Assembly (NCBI GenBank): GCA_022885665.1
Contig: JAGQDJ010000203.1
Location: 23,417 to 87,416, forward strand
Reading direction: 5' to 3'
Source of the DNA: Triops longicaudatus
Lineage: Eukaryota > Arthropoda > Branchiopoda > Notostraca > Triopsidae
Length of the DNA stretch: 64,000 nucleotides
Below the pieces are notes generated by a model. That model was not told the DNA's origin. It ran no database searches and saw only the letters and a list, made by a program, of their open reading frames with translations. Below, in pieces: positions 45,301-57,300 of the stretch (positions are counted from its first letter, which is position 1; every line of letters starts with the position of its first letter). The position numbers were made by a program, and so were the translations under genes.

Positions 45301-47983
45301 CGGACGTCGAGGATTCGAGACGTCCAGGTGCAAGTTTCCTTTCCGTCCAATTCGACGTACTGCACTATACGCGAGTACTGTGTACTACAAGGAGGGTTTT
45401 AACCCACAGCAGCCCCCTGAAACTGGTTTTTGTACTACGGAACGGCATCGAGGGGTTTTTCAAAGCCTGCGGGCTGCGAGAGGGGATTTAAAAATGGAGG
45501 GCATGCATCGCCACGTGGTCCAGGTGTAAGTTGTAGCGTGGAGTATACGGTATAGTATACTATAGACACGTCAAAGAACGGACGTAGGAGCCAGAATAGG
45601 GGGGGGGGGGGGGCAGGTGTGAATTTCCCCCACCTACACCTTATTTCCGAGCCTTTTAAATCTAACAGGACCCCGTTGAAGGGTGCCTGGACTCGTTCCA
45701 CTGTTGTTGGTGGCATAGCTGAGTAATAAAGGATTTCTAGGGGAAAAACATGGAATTACTCAGGAGAACGGGGGCGAATGGGTTAAAGGGCCAGGTTTCG
45801 GGGAAATGCGAATATGCGATGAATGCACGGAGAACTTTCGACATTTTGTCATTGGAAACTTGGTGGGGGCTACTGGTTTCAACAATAGCGTCCTGGGGAC
45901 AGATTCTTGTGTATGTACCGTACAGTACCTGATCATTGTTGGTTCTTGCCAGCAAAACAACATAACGGTGTCCCCAGCGAATTTAAAAGGAAAGAATTGG
46001 GTTTTGCTAAGAAGAATGGAAAAGACGCTAGACAGCCTCTAAGAGAAAGTTGGTGGCTTAAAACTTTTCCTTGGTGTTCAAATGGGCTTTATCCATTCCG
46101 AAACTCGTGTATTTATTGCACTTACAAGTCCATGTCCTTGCTTCACGTAGAACATTTCTCTCAAAGTATCAGGATTGTCACACAGCCGTGGTCTCTTCTC
46201 TTGGATTTCACCGTTAGAAACTGAAAAGTCGTAAATAAACTCAATGTGATGGTCAAAAGGAATGAAACTAGGCTTAGCTTTCGTTAGGCTGGGAAGCAGC
46301 AGAATCCATTGTAACCGGAAAGCACGAAAAGTCGTACGAAGTGCAGCAAAAGAGTTTCACACGGATCAGTGTGAGATTCTGTACTCTTTCCCGATTTCTG
46401 CGGCATTCACTAGGCCTAGGGTTTATCGGTATTTCCCACATGTGTGGCCAAAAAGCTTTTGTTGCAATAAGGGGAGAAAAATAGGTTAAAGGTGTTGCCT
46501 TAATATAAACCGTGATTTAGATGGCGACGCCAGACAATTTTCACCCTATTTGCCGTAAAGGTATACCCTAAAGGTGAGGGTCACATACTCTTACACATAC
46601 GGAGGGTGCGATTCAATGCAAGTTCACATGCTGGGGAGCTGTGATCGAACATTGTGCAAGTTCCCTTTGACTGGGAAAAACCAGAGCACCGTCAGATTGC
46701 TATACGTCTATTCTCACGTGATAGTTTCCCAGACGTTTTTTTTTTCTTTTTCTGTTACACCTCTTTCTGGTTCTCGTTTTTCGGGCAGCGAAAATGGCGC
46801 CCAGCATCTGTGTTCCGTATGCCAAGAAAGCGTAGCACTTAATTCTCTGACGAGTCCTAAAGGCCAAAGAACAGGTGTAGGGAGGATGTCGTTAATTTTC
46901 TTGGAGTCTCCAATTAAACGTCGAGCATCCAAAACAGTAAGACATCCGGTGGCGGACGCCTTTTTCCTAATCGCCAGGAGTTTTTCTTTTTTCTTTCGAA
47001 AGTTGCCCGAGAAAGTGGGTACCTGTGGGGGGTTCTGCACACTGAAGGGGTTGGCAACAGTTGCGTGTGGAAGAAAATGACCGGAAGTCTTGTTGCACTG
47101 GCCTTTGTCCCAGGTGTTGCGTGCGGTTCAAAACTTGAAAGGAAAAATGCTCAAGATAAGCCCACAAGGGGGAAAAACTTTGTTGAACGAAGCCAAACAC
47201 TTGTTTCCCTGTACCAGTCGACAGTATTGGCGTCTGGTAGCCCGCTTTTGACATTTCAGCTAAGTTAACAAGAGGTCTTGGACATTATGATGAGCCAAGT
47301 TGAAGGCGAGACCAGGTGCCATCAAAAGTGCAGATGACCGTCTTCAGGGACACGTAGGGTGACCAAGGGTGGCGAGTAACCCCTTGCGGTACGGGACCGT
47401 AGGTACGGTATGATGCGTACCGTATCGTGCATATACAAGAACCCTCGTTTTCTTATCCCTCGTCTTGGATCAAGCATTGAGAAACGGCGCAGCAGCTGCT
47501 GGGACCAAGGAAATAAGAGCCAATTGTGTCCATTGTCGAGGGGACAGAGGGGTTGACTTGATGACAGAGTCCCTTGTTGCACTTCAGCTAACGTGTTGCT
47601 GTGTATTCGAACAATGGGAGAACGTTTGAACAGTTGGAACTAATCTTTTCTGTTTTGTGGCTGTTCCAGAGTCTGAGTTTATCCAAGTCCGGCCGTCGTT
47701 GATTGCGGCAGCGAGCATTGGCGCAGCATTGGGCGCCAACCACGCAGAACAAGCGACTTTCCTGGCCAAAGTAGTCGAGGCCGAAGTCACCGAGTTGGAA
47801 GCTTTGATCCAGCGCGTGGAGCAACTCATGGCGGCCCAGTTGACCGCCATCAGCCACCAGCAGAGTCAGCAGCAGCAAGTGACCACCAACAAGCTGTCCA
47901 CCACGCACCCGAAGCACTCGAGTCACGTGGAAAGCGACGGCCAGCCCGAAACCCCCACCGACGTGCAGGACATCCATTTCTGA
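33309..47983 (+). CDS. CycD: Cyclin D (G1 cyclin, CDK4/6 partner)
   Basis: Four exons: 33309-33545, 34483-34698, 40662-40884 and 47670-47983; 329 residues. The N-terminus MASSCLALLCAEPGPG contains LLCAE, an LxCxE pRb-binding motif at the position used in vertebrate D cyclins. The cyclin box follows: YMRRVLATWMLEVCEEQCCE, FPLAISLLDRYLAFSPVQR, LLGAVCLLTSSKLRQCRAL, and VWEMLLLAKLQWDVNSVTAF then DFVDHLLERLPL. Exon 4 starts the second fold (PSLIAAASIGAALG), has a Gln-rich stretch, and ends TPTDVQDIHF, equivalent to the vertebrate TPTDVRDxDx tail whose Thr is the GSK3 site for export and degradation. The product drives G1 through Rb phosphorylation. The start has a strong context (AGAATGG) and is the first ATG of the frame. 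An unusual Pro/Ser/Val-rich stretch (SGPNQPPRLPLLESVSVK) precedes LTYVTLCYT. Introns 2 and 3 are 6.0 and 6.8 kb. Confidence 0.95.
34699..40661. other. Cyclin D intron 2 (6.0 kb), no nested gene recognised
   Basis: No embedded coding gene, RNA gene or clear mobile element was found by eye. It contains poly-T tracts (for example about 38491-38506) and scattered pyrimidine-rich runs. Two loosely similar segments near 38690-38760 and 38825-38900 (GATGCAGCGTTGG, GAAAGCC..CTGGCGGT versus GAAAAGCC..CTGACGGT) may be an old local duplication. Confidence 0.45.
40885..47669. other. Cyclin D intron 3 (6.8 kb), no nested gene recognised
   Basis: Open frames up to 168 codons (43275-43775 and 46574-47080) have no recognisable features and irregular composition, so they are taken as chance. 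A run of 14 G lies at about 45600-45613, and a TTTTTTTTAAAAAAAA tract near 42407-42424. Confidence 0.45.
45600..45613. repeat. Poly-G tract
   Basis: About 14 consecutive G residues in cyclin D intron 3. Such tracts can form G-quadruplexes and are error-prone in sequencing. Confidence 0.8.
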
Positions 47984-48002
47984 CGCAGAAAGCTGGAGCA
48001 GC

Positions 48003-48008
48003 AATAAA
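48003..48008 (+). terminator. Poly(A) signal of cyclin D (proximal)
   Basis: AATAAA 20 nt past the cyclin D stop codon. A second AATAAA at about 48812 would give an 830-nt 3' UTR; the proximal signal is unusually close to the stop. Confidence 0.5.
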
Positions 48009-50419
48009 GCCAACCTCAGAAAACTTTTGTTTCGCAAAAAAAAAAAATTCAAAAAACCACCAAAGAAAAAAAAAGGAAATAAGTTTTAAGAATGCCAGAA
48101 TGTTTTATATTGTACAGGATGCATTTCCACAAGCAGGGCCAAGTTACTTTTTTATACCAGAATTTGTGTACTTCTCAGTTCAGTTTTGAGTTTTACGCCA
48201 GCACGGGAAATTTCGTGTGGATTTTGCAAGAGATGACAGTATTAAAGCACTAACTTGATGTATGATGTCATTAACACAGTTCGCACTTTGAAGCAAGGGA
48301 CCAATGTCTGCTGAAATGGACCTGATCACGTTGTGGCATGATCGGTAATTTAGGGAACCTAGTTTTATGAACTCGCAGCTCACTCTAGTCGTGGCCGTCA
48401 CTGAGCTTTGTCCAGCGCATGTTATGTCTCCTTACTTGAAACTTACTTAAAAACTACCCAGCAGTTCTGGCAGAATGTAAAAGCCTCAGTGTATCGCAAA
48501 TCCCTGTCTCCCCTCTCGAAATCCTCGGTAGCCATGTCTTTTTGCTGGTATGTCCTTCAAGATCATTAGAATTGCCCCCTTTTCTGTTTTGTATGTATGC
48601 AAGACCACTGTATTCCTATCTATTCCCCCAACTTGTGTTCGTTGACAAATGCTGCATTTCAAGCTTTTGCTCATTTGCAAAGAGAAGTTACCGTACCAGA
48701 AGAAACTGAAAAGAAAACATGCCATTTGATCCCGTCCGGGAATTTTGTATCTGACCTGTACAGCGCCAAGAGACGGGTTTTTTAGTCTTATGTACAATGT
48801 AAGCGTTTTTTAATAAAATATATCGATGAAGCAAGACGAAACCTGTTTGTATTTTTCGTCAGATTTTCCTTTATTGTTTCCAACATTGCCTAACATATCA
48901 AGGGAAGGTAGATGTGGTTCGGAATGCCTTACCATCAGGACAAAGGCTTCGTGTTCCGTCCCAGGAGATTTTCGACGACCCAGTTAACAGGAATGCCAGT
49001 TTAGAGAGGTTTGACGGTCCCGTTGAGAGCAGCTATTCGGCACAGCCCGGTTGTAGTGCGGTCGTGGTTCAGTGACGAAAGGTTTCCACCGCGTCGGCAT
49101 TTTCATGAATGTTTTCAAGCGATGTTACGGAAAACGGCATCTCAGAATTAGAGCTAAATAAGCTTATGAAGATTGAACTGTGAAATTCATAGTGTATGTG
49201 TTTAAAAGAAAGAATCCGCTTATTTTGAGTTTTCCTTAAATCTCAACTTAAACAGAGTAAGAACCTCCAATGAGCACAGGAGCGTAACGTGGTTCAATTC
49301 TAAGTCATATTTGGCAAAACTTGGCAATCAGATTGTAGAAATACAGAGACATCCTTGCAAATGCTTACAACATGCAAGCCGTCTTAATTTCAAGACGTAG
49401 ACTTTCATGCGTCATAAAATTTAAGTTGTGCTTTTGGTCAGCAATTCGAGAAAGAAAAATAAGAACGCGTCAATTGTGCTTGAGTCATTTATGAGGGAAA
49501 GTGGGCTTTGAGGCTACTATAAGAATTCTTTGCATTGCTGGGGAAATGTTCACATTTTTACAATCCCCAAGTCCGAAAACTTCCCATTTGGAACATAAAA
49601 AAGGCAAATGATGGTAAACTGTCGCCCAGAGACGGTCTTGTGCTGGCCTTCAATTAGAAGGTCTTTTTGTGAAATGCAGGCAGACTTAGGTGGTCCATAC
49701 TTTGAGACCTTATTGTCTACGCATTATGTCGTCATTATGAACATCGAAATTCGGTCGAGTACGTAGGAGCGTGACTTCTCATCGAATTTCTCGTCATTTT
49801 TCTGAATATTTTCGTGTTGCACGTTGAGTACTGGAACTGGAACAGCAGGCTTTGGGGAAACTGTGTAAACGTTCCGTTTCTAGTAGAGATCTTGACATGA
49901 GGTGCCTTCCTATGAACGTGTGTCCTAGTATAACGGATTCTCCACTGAAAGCAAATTGTATTAACAGAAATTTCAGACGGAAGCTTCCCCTTAACTGATT
50001 TGCTGAGTAGTGCGGTGTAAATAATAAACCTGGGAACGGGATAATATTCGACCATGTCTTTATACATATATTTTGAAGATTTTGTCAAGTTCAGTTGCGT
50101 TGGGCTCTTTAAAAAAACCGATCAGTAGAAAAATACTGATAGTGAAACATACCTATGTGGTTGTACATTTTTGTATACTTTATTGCATCAGAAAAAATTT
50201 CTTCATACAAATCTTTCAATCAAACGAATGAACTCTAAAGAGTTGTACACTTTGCAATATAAGTAATAAATCTCTAACCCATAATCAATCTTTGTCAATT
50301 GAAAGTATTTTTTTCCTCTGTCAATGGCATAAAATTGCTGAAGAATCCGACTTGCGGAACTTGCACGATGGCTGAACTAGTCCAAGTGGCATCCACGTGA
50401 TACTTCGTGATTTTCTTTG

Positions 50420-50432
50420 CCACTAGGTGGCG
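50420..50432 (+). promoter_or_regulatory. CTCF-type core motif CCACTAGGTGGCG
   Basis: Matches the vertebrate/insect CTCF core consensus CCASYAGRKGGCR at every position. It sits between the convergent 3' ends of cyclin D and the PHOX2-like gene, where a boundary element would make sense. Occupancy is inference; a 13-bp degenerate motif can arise by chance. Confidence 0.5.
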
Positions 50433-50464
50433 TAAGCGACCTTGCCGAGGAAAATTTGTAGTTG

Positions 50465-50506
50465 CTTTTCTGTTACTCCCCTTGTACAAGGGGAGTAACA
50501 GAAAAG
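50465..50506. repeat. Perfect 42-bp palindrome
   Basis: The left arm ends CTGTTACTCCCCTTG and meets its exact reverse complement around a central GTAC, with no unpaired spacer and no mismatch over 21+21 bp. The flanking bases (G on the left, T on the right) break the symmetry. As DNA it could extrude a cruciform; as RNA it would form a long hairpin. Confidence 0.92.
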
Positions 50507-51064
50507 TGTTCAAAAATGGCTTGAAATTTTTTCAATGTTTTCAAGGGTAAAATCCAATATATTTCACTGTTATTTATATCGTATCCATGAGAACAAGTGA
50601 AACTGTTTTCTTACTGCGTTTCATAAGTCCGAGTTTCTAATAAAGGGTCGCGATAATTCGTTGACTTATCGTAAACGGAGCTCTTGAAGACGCATTAGAC
50701 AGAATATAATTTATTCGAATCCCGTAAGTAAAGTGCTAGAGAGACCCGTTAGGATCCTTGTGTAATGCAACGTCTTTGTGAAAAGGTTCTCCTTGACTTT
50801 GCACTTTCGGCCAAATTGGCCAAGCCCCCATAACAGTTGCAATAAAAGGTCGAAATTATAACCCTCCTCGTCTCCAATTAAGTTTTCCATCAGGCAGATG
50901 TCCATAAGTTTAACCAAGTCCAAGTCAAACGGATAAGAGATCGACAGTAACGGAGTCAATAACAAGAAAAAGCCTTTGACGAACCTGAAAATTTGGACAA
51001 AAACTGTCCACGATCAAGTTCAATTGAGTTTTGACTTATATTTCTCTTAATATGCAATTTTCGG

Positions 51065-51066
<2 letters not shown>

Positions 51067-51129
<63 letters not shown>
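51067..51129. repeat. (TAA)n microsatellite, about 21 units
   Basis: Uninterrupted TAA/AAT repeat of about 63 bp. It creates a false poly-leucine frame on the minus strand. Confidence 0.95.
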
Positions 51130-51133
<4 letters not shown>

Positions 51134-54100
51134 GAAATACGACCTTCCAAGTTGCAGTACAACTTGGGCGAGTTTTGTACGCCAAATTTAAATAAATTCA
51201 GAATTGATTTCAAATAAGTCTCGATTCTAACCCTTCAAAATGAACTAATTTTATGTTGCTTCATTTAGGTTAGTTGTCTCAAAAATGGGAAATTGTCTCG
51301 AAGATCCTTAGTTTGTGTCGAGCTTTGACTGCAGTTTCAAGTCTTTCCGTCATCTTCCAAAGGTAATTGCTCCCCAAGTAGTCTTAATTTGCCTCGCATG
51401 AAGAAAACAAACTTTCGCTCCAACTCGACCTTGGAAATTGGAAACCAGCTGCAATAATTCCAAGCAAATACTCCTTTACGGGTTGAAAGGAAACGGAAGA
51501 AAGAAGTAAAAGCCAGCATAATAAAGTCAAAGATGCATGAAAAAAAAGGTTGTTTCCTCGGTCACTTACTGGTCTCCCAAGCTCCGTTTTCCAGCCCATT
51601 TTGCCGGAGGTTCAATTGCCCTTCCACGACCCATTTTGACCCCGTCTTTCTCATCATAACATGGAATCAGTCCGTCACAGGACTAATCGACGGGCCGACA
51701 GCGACAGTCTCGCTCTCTCCTCATCCCAATACCCTGGAAACCTCCCGATTCCCTTTCTTTATGCCAATGCTATATACACGCCCCATAAAACGTTGGATGC
51801 ATCCTAACCCTCCTCGGGCTTTCCAGCCATTTTTTCCCTCTTGCTCCATGGGAAGACCATTTAAATGCCCCCCAAGATCCCAGTTTCGGGTTTCATTGGA
51901 TGATTTGCGAATACAATTTGCAACTCAACTCACGAGAAAGTCGTCTGGACATTGCCAGTGATTTCGGTACAAAGCTGCTAATTTTTTACGTTTTTGTGTT
52001 CAACGACAAGTTAACGGAAGCTAGTTAGGCTATGATGAGTCAGGTTTACATGGCCCTAAAGTTGATTACACAACAGTGCGTGGCAAAACGGGCAAAAACC
52101 GGAAAGGGATGGAAGTCAAGTTGACGTAAAATTGCTCTGTCCAACTTGAACGCTATCAAACTGTTTTCCGAAGTATTGTTCAAGTTTTTGGGGAAAGGGT
52201 GATAGTACACACTTTCTCTCTCTGGGTAGGTTCTGTGCAGAAGGTCTGCAGTGCCAGACCGATTCAAGATATTCTTTTTTCTGTTTCTCTCTCTCTCTGG
52301 AGATGTTTCGTGGCAGCGAGATGTTTGGGCTGCTAGTAACTTACAAGAATACCAAAGCGTAAGTTGGGTGGGGGTGCGATAATCAGGTTAGTAACGACAA
52401 GTGGGCGTGGACCAGGCGACGCTCGAGAGCGATTGCTAAACGGGAGGTAAGGAGTTGGGAGGTCGTAACTCCATGGACGAGCTGCCGGAGAGAAGCAGAA
52501 AGGGAGGGTGTGCATTTGGGGCCTCCGAAAGATGAGGAGGAGGGTACTTGATTGGGGGGACAACAACAATCCAAGAGTTTGAAAACGGCCGAGAAGTCGG
52601 GATGAGGATGACTATTGTAAATGTATTGCCAAAGCCCTATAGCCTGCCCCCATAAAGGGTTTCTTCCATGATTGCACAACTTTGGAGCACTTAGCAAGGG
52701 TACGGGGTAAGGGCGAAAGGGCCATAACGGGGGTTGCGACAAGGGTTAACTTGTACTGTCTAACCTAAATGGTAAAATAACAGAGGCATCTGGGATACTA
52801 AACACTAACAGAAAGGTTTATTGAAATAAAAAAGGCTGAACTGATAGTGTCGTTCGTAGAAGCACGGTATTCCTTGCGTAGCAACTGTCCTTGGTTCGAG
52901 TAAACGCCCGAATTAAAAAAAGGATCTATTTTGAAGAACCTGGAGCTCTCAGAACCTACAAAGAACTTTTTACGTTACTTAGTAATCTTTACGCACTTTA
53001 CATTGCGTGCTTTTAATTTCTTTCAAGCCAGAATTAGCTGAGTAAAAAAAGAAGTTCGCGACTTCAACTAGAAATGTAAGGCAATTATTTTTTTTTTTAA
53101 ATTAGATGTTAAGAGTTGTCAACGCGTATGTTTCAAAAATGCAGTAACAGTTTCGCTAACCGCACATGGAAAGAAATAATAGCAATAATTTGATTGCGTG
53201 TTTATTGAATTCCGTTTTCGGGTAAATTATCTGTTGCTTTGAGTTTGATTCATGATTTTTCCATTAAAGCTCATTTGTTACGTAGCAAAGAGCTTTTTGT
53301 TGAATTAGAGCTTCGTTGTGTGACATCGTAAGCACGGTAGTTTTCGAAGGAATAAGGCGATTGGTGGAAACTCTTAAGCTCGGAAGCTATGAACGCAGAG
53401 CGTCGCAAGCGTCTTGAGGAGAAAAACTGTTCATTGGACCGCCCGTGAGCATTGCGTCCGTAGATATAGGTTTTCATCGATCGTCTACATTTCTACTACT
53501 CCTACGATCACTTTTTTCTTCATTTTTCTTATGTGTATTGCTCTTTCACACAGGCCAATACGTCTATTCTCTCCCGAGGCTTTAGCTTCAACTCTATAAT
53601 TCCGGGAAACTCGCATTGCTTTTGCATCTTTGAACGGGCCCTGTCAGATTCCCCCAGAACGAACTACTTTAGTATGCATTGCCGTCGAAAGCAGTCTCCG
53701 ATACAGCTTTAGACATTTTTAAGGATGGGAAGGTTTGTGTATCTTACAAGAAACTCGCTTTATTGAATTCGAACAAAATCGAGCTTGATACAAAGAAAGG
53801 TGTCAAACCCTTTTCAACAGTGGATTACAAAGAAAGGAACCTTGCATTACTTTCAGTCTCGCATTTAACGGTGAACTCTGTCTTCAAAACTCGAACGAAA
53901 AATCTTTGGGAAGATTGTCGCATTCATTGCGTTATTTCTTCCATCTTCAAAGATTTAGAAGAGAAAGGTAAAATTGGCCTAAAAGAATGAAGTCATAGAA
54001 CTAACAAATAAGAGACTAGAGTAGATGTAAAAGGCTTGAAATATGTTTGAAATTTAAGCGTGGACAAAGCCAGGAATCCAACGTAATTGTTGTATTGACC

Positions 54101-54370
54101 AGCATTGAACACAAGCGAGCGGACAATATGGACCAGGTTGTTTTTCTCCAGAAATTTGGCGATGTAGCGTATGTGCACACTTGTGCATCTCACTGACATG
54201 AGCAGCAAACATGCATTTCGATAAACATGAGACAACGTGACTTTTTGGAGTTGGTGGACAGATTGAGGCAAGACACAATGAACTAATTCTTCACCATTTT
54301 CATACAGAAATGACTAGCACATCGGGCAAACATTTTGGGGCATATTTCTTTTACTTTTACAAACAAGTGA

Positions 54371-57300
54371 CTAGTAATTGGACAGTTTAGATAAGTCGTT
54401 CCCAAACATGGCTGCATGCGAGTGCAAGAGGCCACTGTTGTAGTAGGACTGCACATTCGGACTGACAATGGAAGCCGAGTTCTTGGGCAGCGAGTTGATC
54501 AGGGCGCTATTGTTGGACACGGGCGGTGAAGTTGAACCCGTTGCTGAGGAAGGCTGCGAGGTCCATTTCAGAGCGGGAGGTTCTTCAGGGCTGTTTAAGA
54601 CTGTGGACGAAATCAGCAAAAAGCGAAAACGTTTAAAAACCTTGTGAAACTTCTCCTATGTACACATGATGCTATGTTAGGAAAGTACGTAAGTTTCCTC
54701 TGGAAATCTCTAAGATCTGTCAACATATATCCCCGACGGTGGAAAGTACTCTTTTCGGAACTTAAAGCCTTACGCTTTCAATTTCCTCAAATCTCTTGCT
54801 CAAGCCATCATGCGTTCAGCATCGTGTAATATTCAAGTGCGAAGCGTGAATGTTAATACACGTGAAACCGTGAAACAAACGAACTGTCGTTTGCCAGTCA
54901 CCCTCAAAAGCCCCGCAAAACTCTGCCATTAGTTCTGTCACAAAGTCGCGCAAACAACGCGTTTGTAAGAAAGAAGCCATTTAACAACGACTTGTCAATT
55001 TCAGATGCACTGAAGTAGTTTTTGCCTTCTAGCCTCATATGTATTCAGTACCAAAATCAAAATCCGATTGGTACCAATAGCAGCAAAAGCAAGCCAGGAA
55101 AGTGCAAGCAGAAAGAAACGAGAGCTACACTCAATAAAATATGATGTATGGCGTGTGTAAAGAGTCCGCACCAGCCCAGCGAGCCAATAGACCCCCTCAC
55201 GCTAGTCCATCTCATTTTTGAAAGTGGCCGAAAGGGCCGCAGCATCATCGTCCATCTTGGTTAATGTCTTGACTCCCCCCCCCCTTACCCTGAGCCCCCT
55301 CAACCCCTCTTTGCTGGCCTTCTTTCCCGCTTTCTCTTTTAATCCATTGTATGTTATAAGGCCGAAATGCATGTAGCCAACGCAGATAATCGAACCGTAA
55401 TCGGCCGTAAGTACTGGTTAGCTGTACTGTGACTTACCGTTGACTTTCGTATCGGCAGTAGAGGTAGTCTTGGCGCTGGAATTCGAGCCTGGGTTGCCTT
55501 CTTTGACGCTGTTGTTGCTGTCTTTGTTGGTCTCGCTTTTGCCCGTCGGCGAACTGGCACCGCTGTTGCTGTTATTGTTGGTCGAACCGCCCTTTTGTTG
55601 CGTCAAACGCTCTTGCTTGCGGAATTTCGCCCGCCGGTTCTGGAACCATACCTATAACGAACAAAAATATAAGAATAAAGAGACGCTGAAAATAACAAAC
55701 TTCAATACTAGATAGTAGGCAAACAAATGATGAAAGATGTGAAAAATACTGTGGCCATAACCAAAAGGAACTAAATGATAGAATACTTCATGAGCCAAAG
55801 ATGCCGTAAATGCTGTTTTTCAGGTAAAGTTACCGAGTCATTTAAACGTCGTTACCCCTATTAAGCACACCTTTTGGCCTAGACGTCTTTATATCAAGTG
55901 GAAGGTACTTAGGAACTGCTAGAGAATGTTTCAGAAAACTCCAAGGAATGAACTTGAAAGGCAGAAGTTAGTGAAGAAGGAAGAATGGTGCTTTTATCTT
56001 TTTATCAGACATACGAAAGAATGAAAATGTTAGAGGATTAGGGACTGTTTTTTATTGTTGTGATGGTTAACATGTGTAGAAGGTGACAGGTGGCCCCTCC
56101 GCTATGGTGTTAAGCAACACATTCTATGAGCCGTGACGGTGTTAGCAGAAAGGATTTGCAGCGTCACCCTCTCGCTCGCCTTTTTTAACACCATCCACCC
56201 AAGCCTCCTTCACCCGTGTTTTGCTTACGCGGTGATTCCCCTCCATGAATTAGCTTTCATCCATGTCACACATGTGGCTCTGTGTATCTTTGAAGGTTGC
56301 CAACTAAACTAGCCCCTAAATGGCTCGAGTCTATCAACCTTGCATTCAGGACTCGGACTGCCATCCCCAATCCCTCCCTTTTTTACGCACAGCCTTTCTG
56401 TTTGGTATTTGGAGAATCGCTGTTGTGTTGTAAATGCTGGCATTGAAGTGTATACAGGAGTGAACGTAGCGACTCCCAGCACTGCACAGTAGTATGGCCA
56501 ATGCATTGAGAAGATGCTGCCGATGCTGGCCATATGGGTTGCCGTAGAGAAAGGAGCAAGGAGTTAGCCGAGCTTGACGACCCCCTGCCTTTTCTTGTTA
56601 CAGGTCGGAGGTTACCGGGCATACATGCACAAAAAGGCCCAGGCTTGTCCTATAATGTTCTAATGACACCTTCTGTCACACCAAACATTGTGCCAACATG
56701 GTGTCACGCTTCAGTATCGCTGCACTCATCCATCCGTTTCAGAGACAGCGACCCGCGCAACCCCTCAGAAGCCCCAGCCAAGAACTAACAGCGAAAACGC
56801 TCCCGTTCTTAAGATTAACGAGCGCTTTTCGTCAACCTGCTGCTTGACAGCTTGGGCCGCGAATATTCAGTGCCAACAACTGAGTGCTAGAAATGAAGGG
56901 ATGTTTGGCCCGTATCTTTCTAGGCTGAAAACGCCTGATGACGCGCTTTTTAAACCGTTTTGTAGTCATTTTAAACGGTGGCATCGTCAAATAGGGGATT
57001 GTACTGTCAGATCACCTTACGTGGAAAATTGTCGTATTGGCTCTCAGTGAATTAACTTTTCGGCGCCTTTTGGGCGGATTTCGCTACTTCGACATTTTCT
57101 CCTTTATGTCATTGAACATCGGGAAATTTTGTGGTTTCTCGCCCCCTTGCGAATGTGTGGCCATTTTGAAGTTTCATTACGTTTTTTTCCCAGCTCTTCG
57201 GCCATTTTTGCCTTTTTCTTCTTAAAGGCGGGAAAAATTCAGTGACAGATATTCATTTCGCTTGAAGCTTTGACTTATGACTTCATTTAAAACAGTTTGA

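Larger units (their letters stand above)
47984..54370. other. 6.4-kb convergent intergenic region between cyclin D and PHOX2-like
   Basis: Two large genes converge on this region. It contains a CTCF-type motif at 50420-50432, a perfect 42-bp palindrome at 50465-50506 and an AAT microsatellite at 51067-51129. Open frames such as 51533-51961 plus (142 codons) and 53679-53990 plus (103 codons, TTG start) have no family signature. No RNA gene was recognised. Confidence 0.5.

Noticed and set aside
46574..47080. 168-codon open frame in cyclin D intron 3
   Set aside because: Low-complexity Phe/Ser stretches come from a poly-T tract; no recognisable family.
50956..51213. Poly-leucine open frame on the minus strand
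   Set aside because: It is a translation of the TAA microsatellite.
51533..51961. 142-codon plus-strand frame
   Set aside because: Pro/Phe/Ser-rich without pattern; no family recognised and no splice context.
53679..53990. 103-codon plus-strand frame in the cyclin D - PHOX2 gap
   Set aside because: Protein-like in places, but starts with TTG, has no motif and no linked exon.
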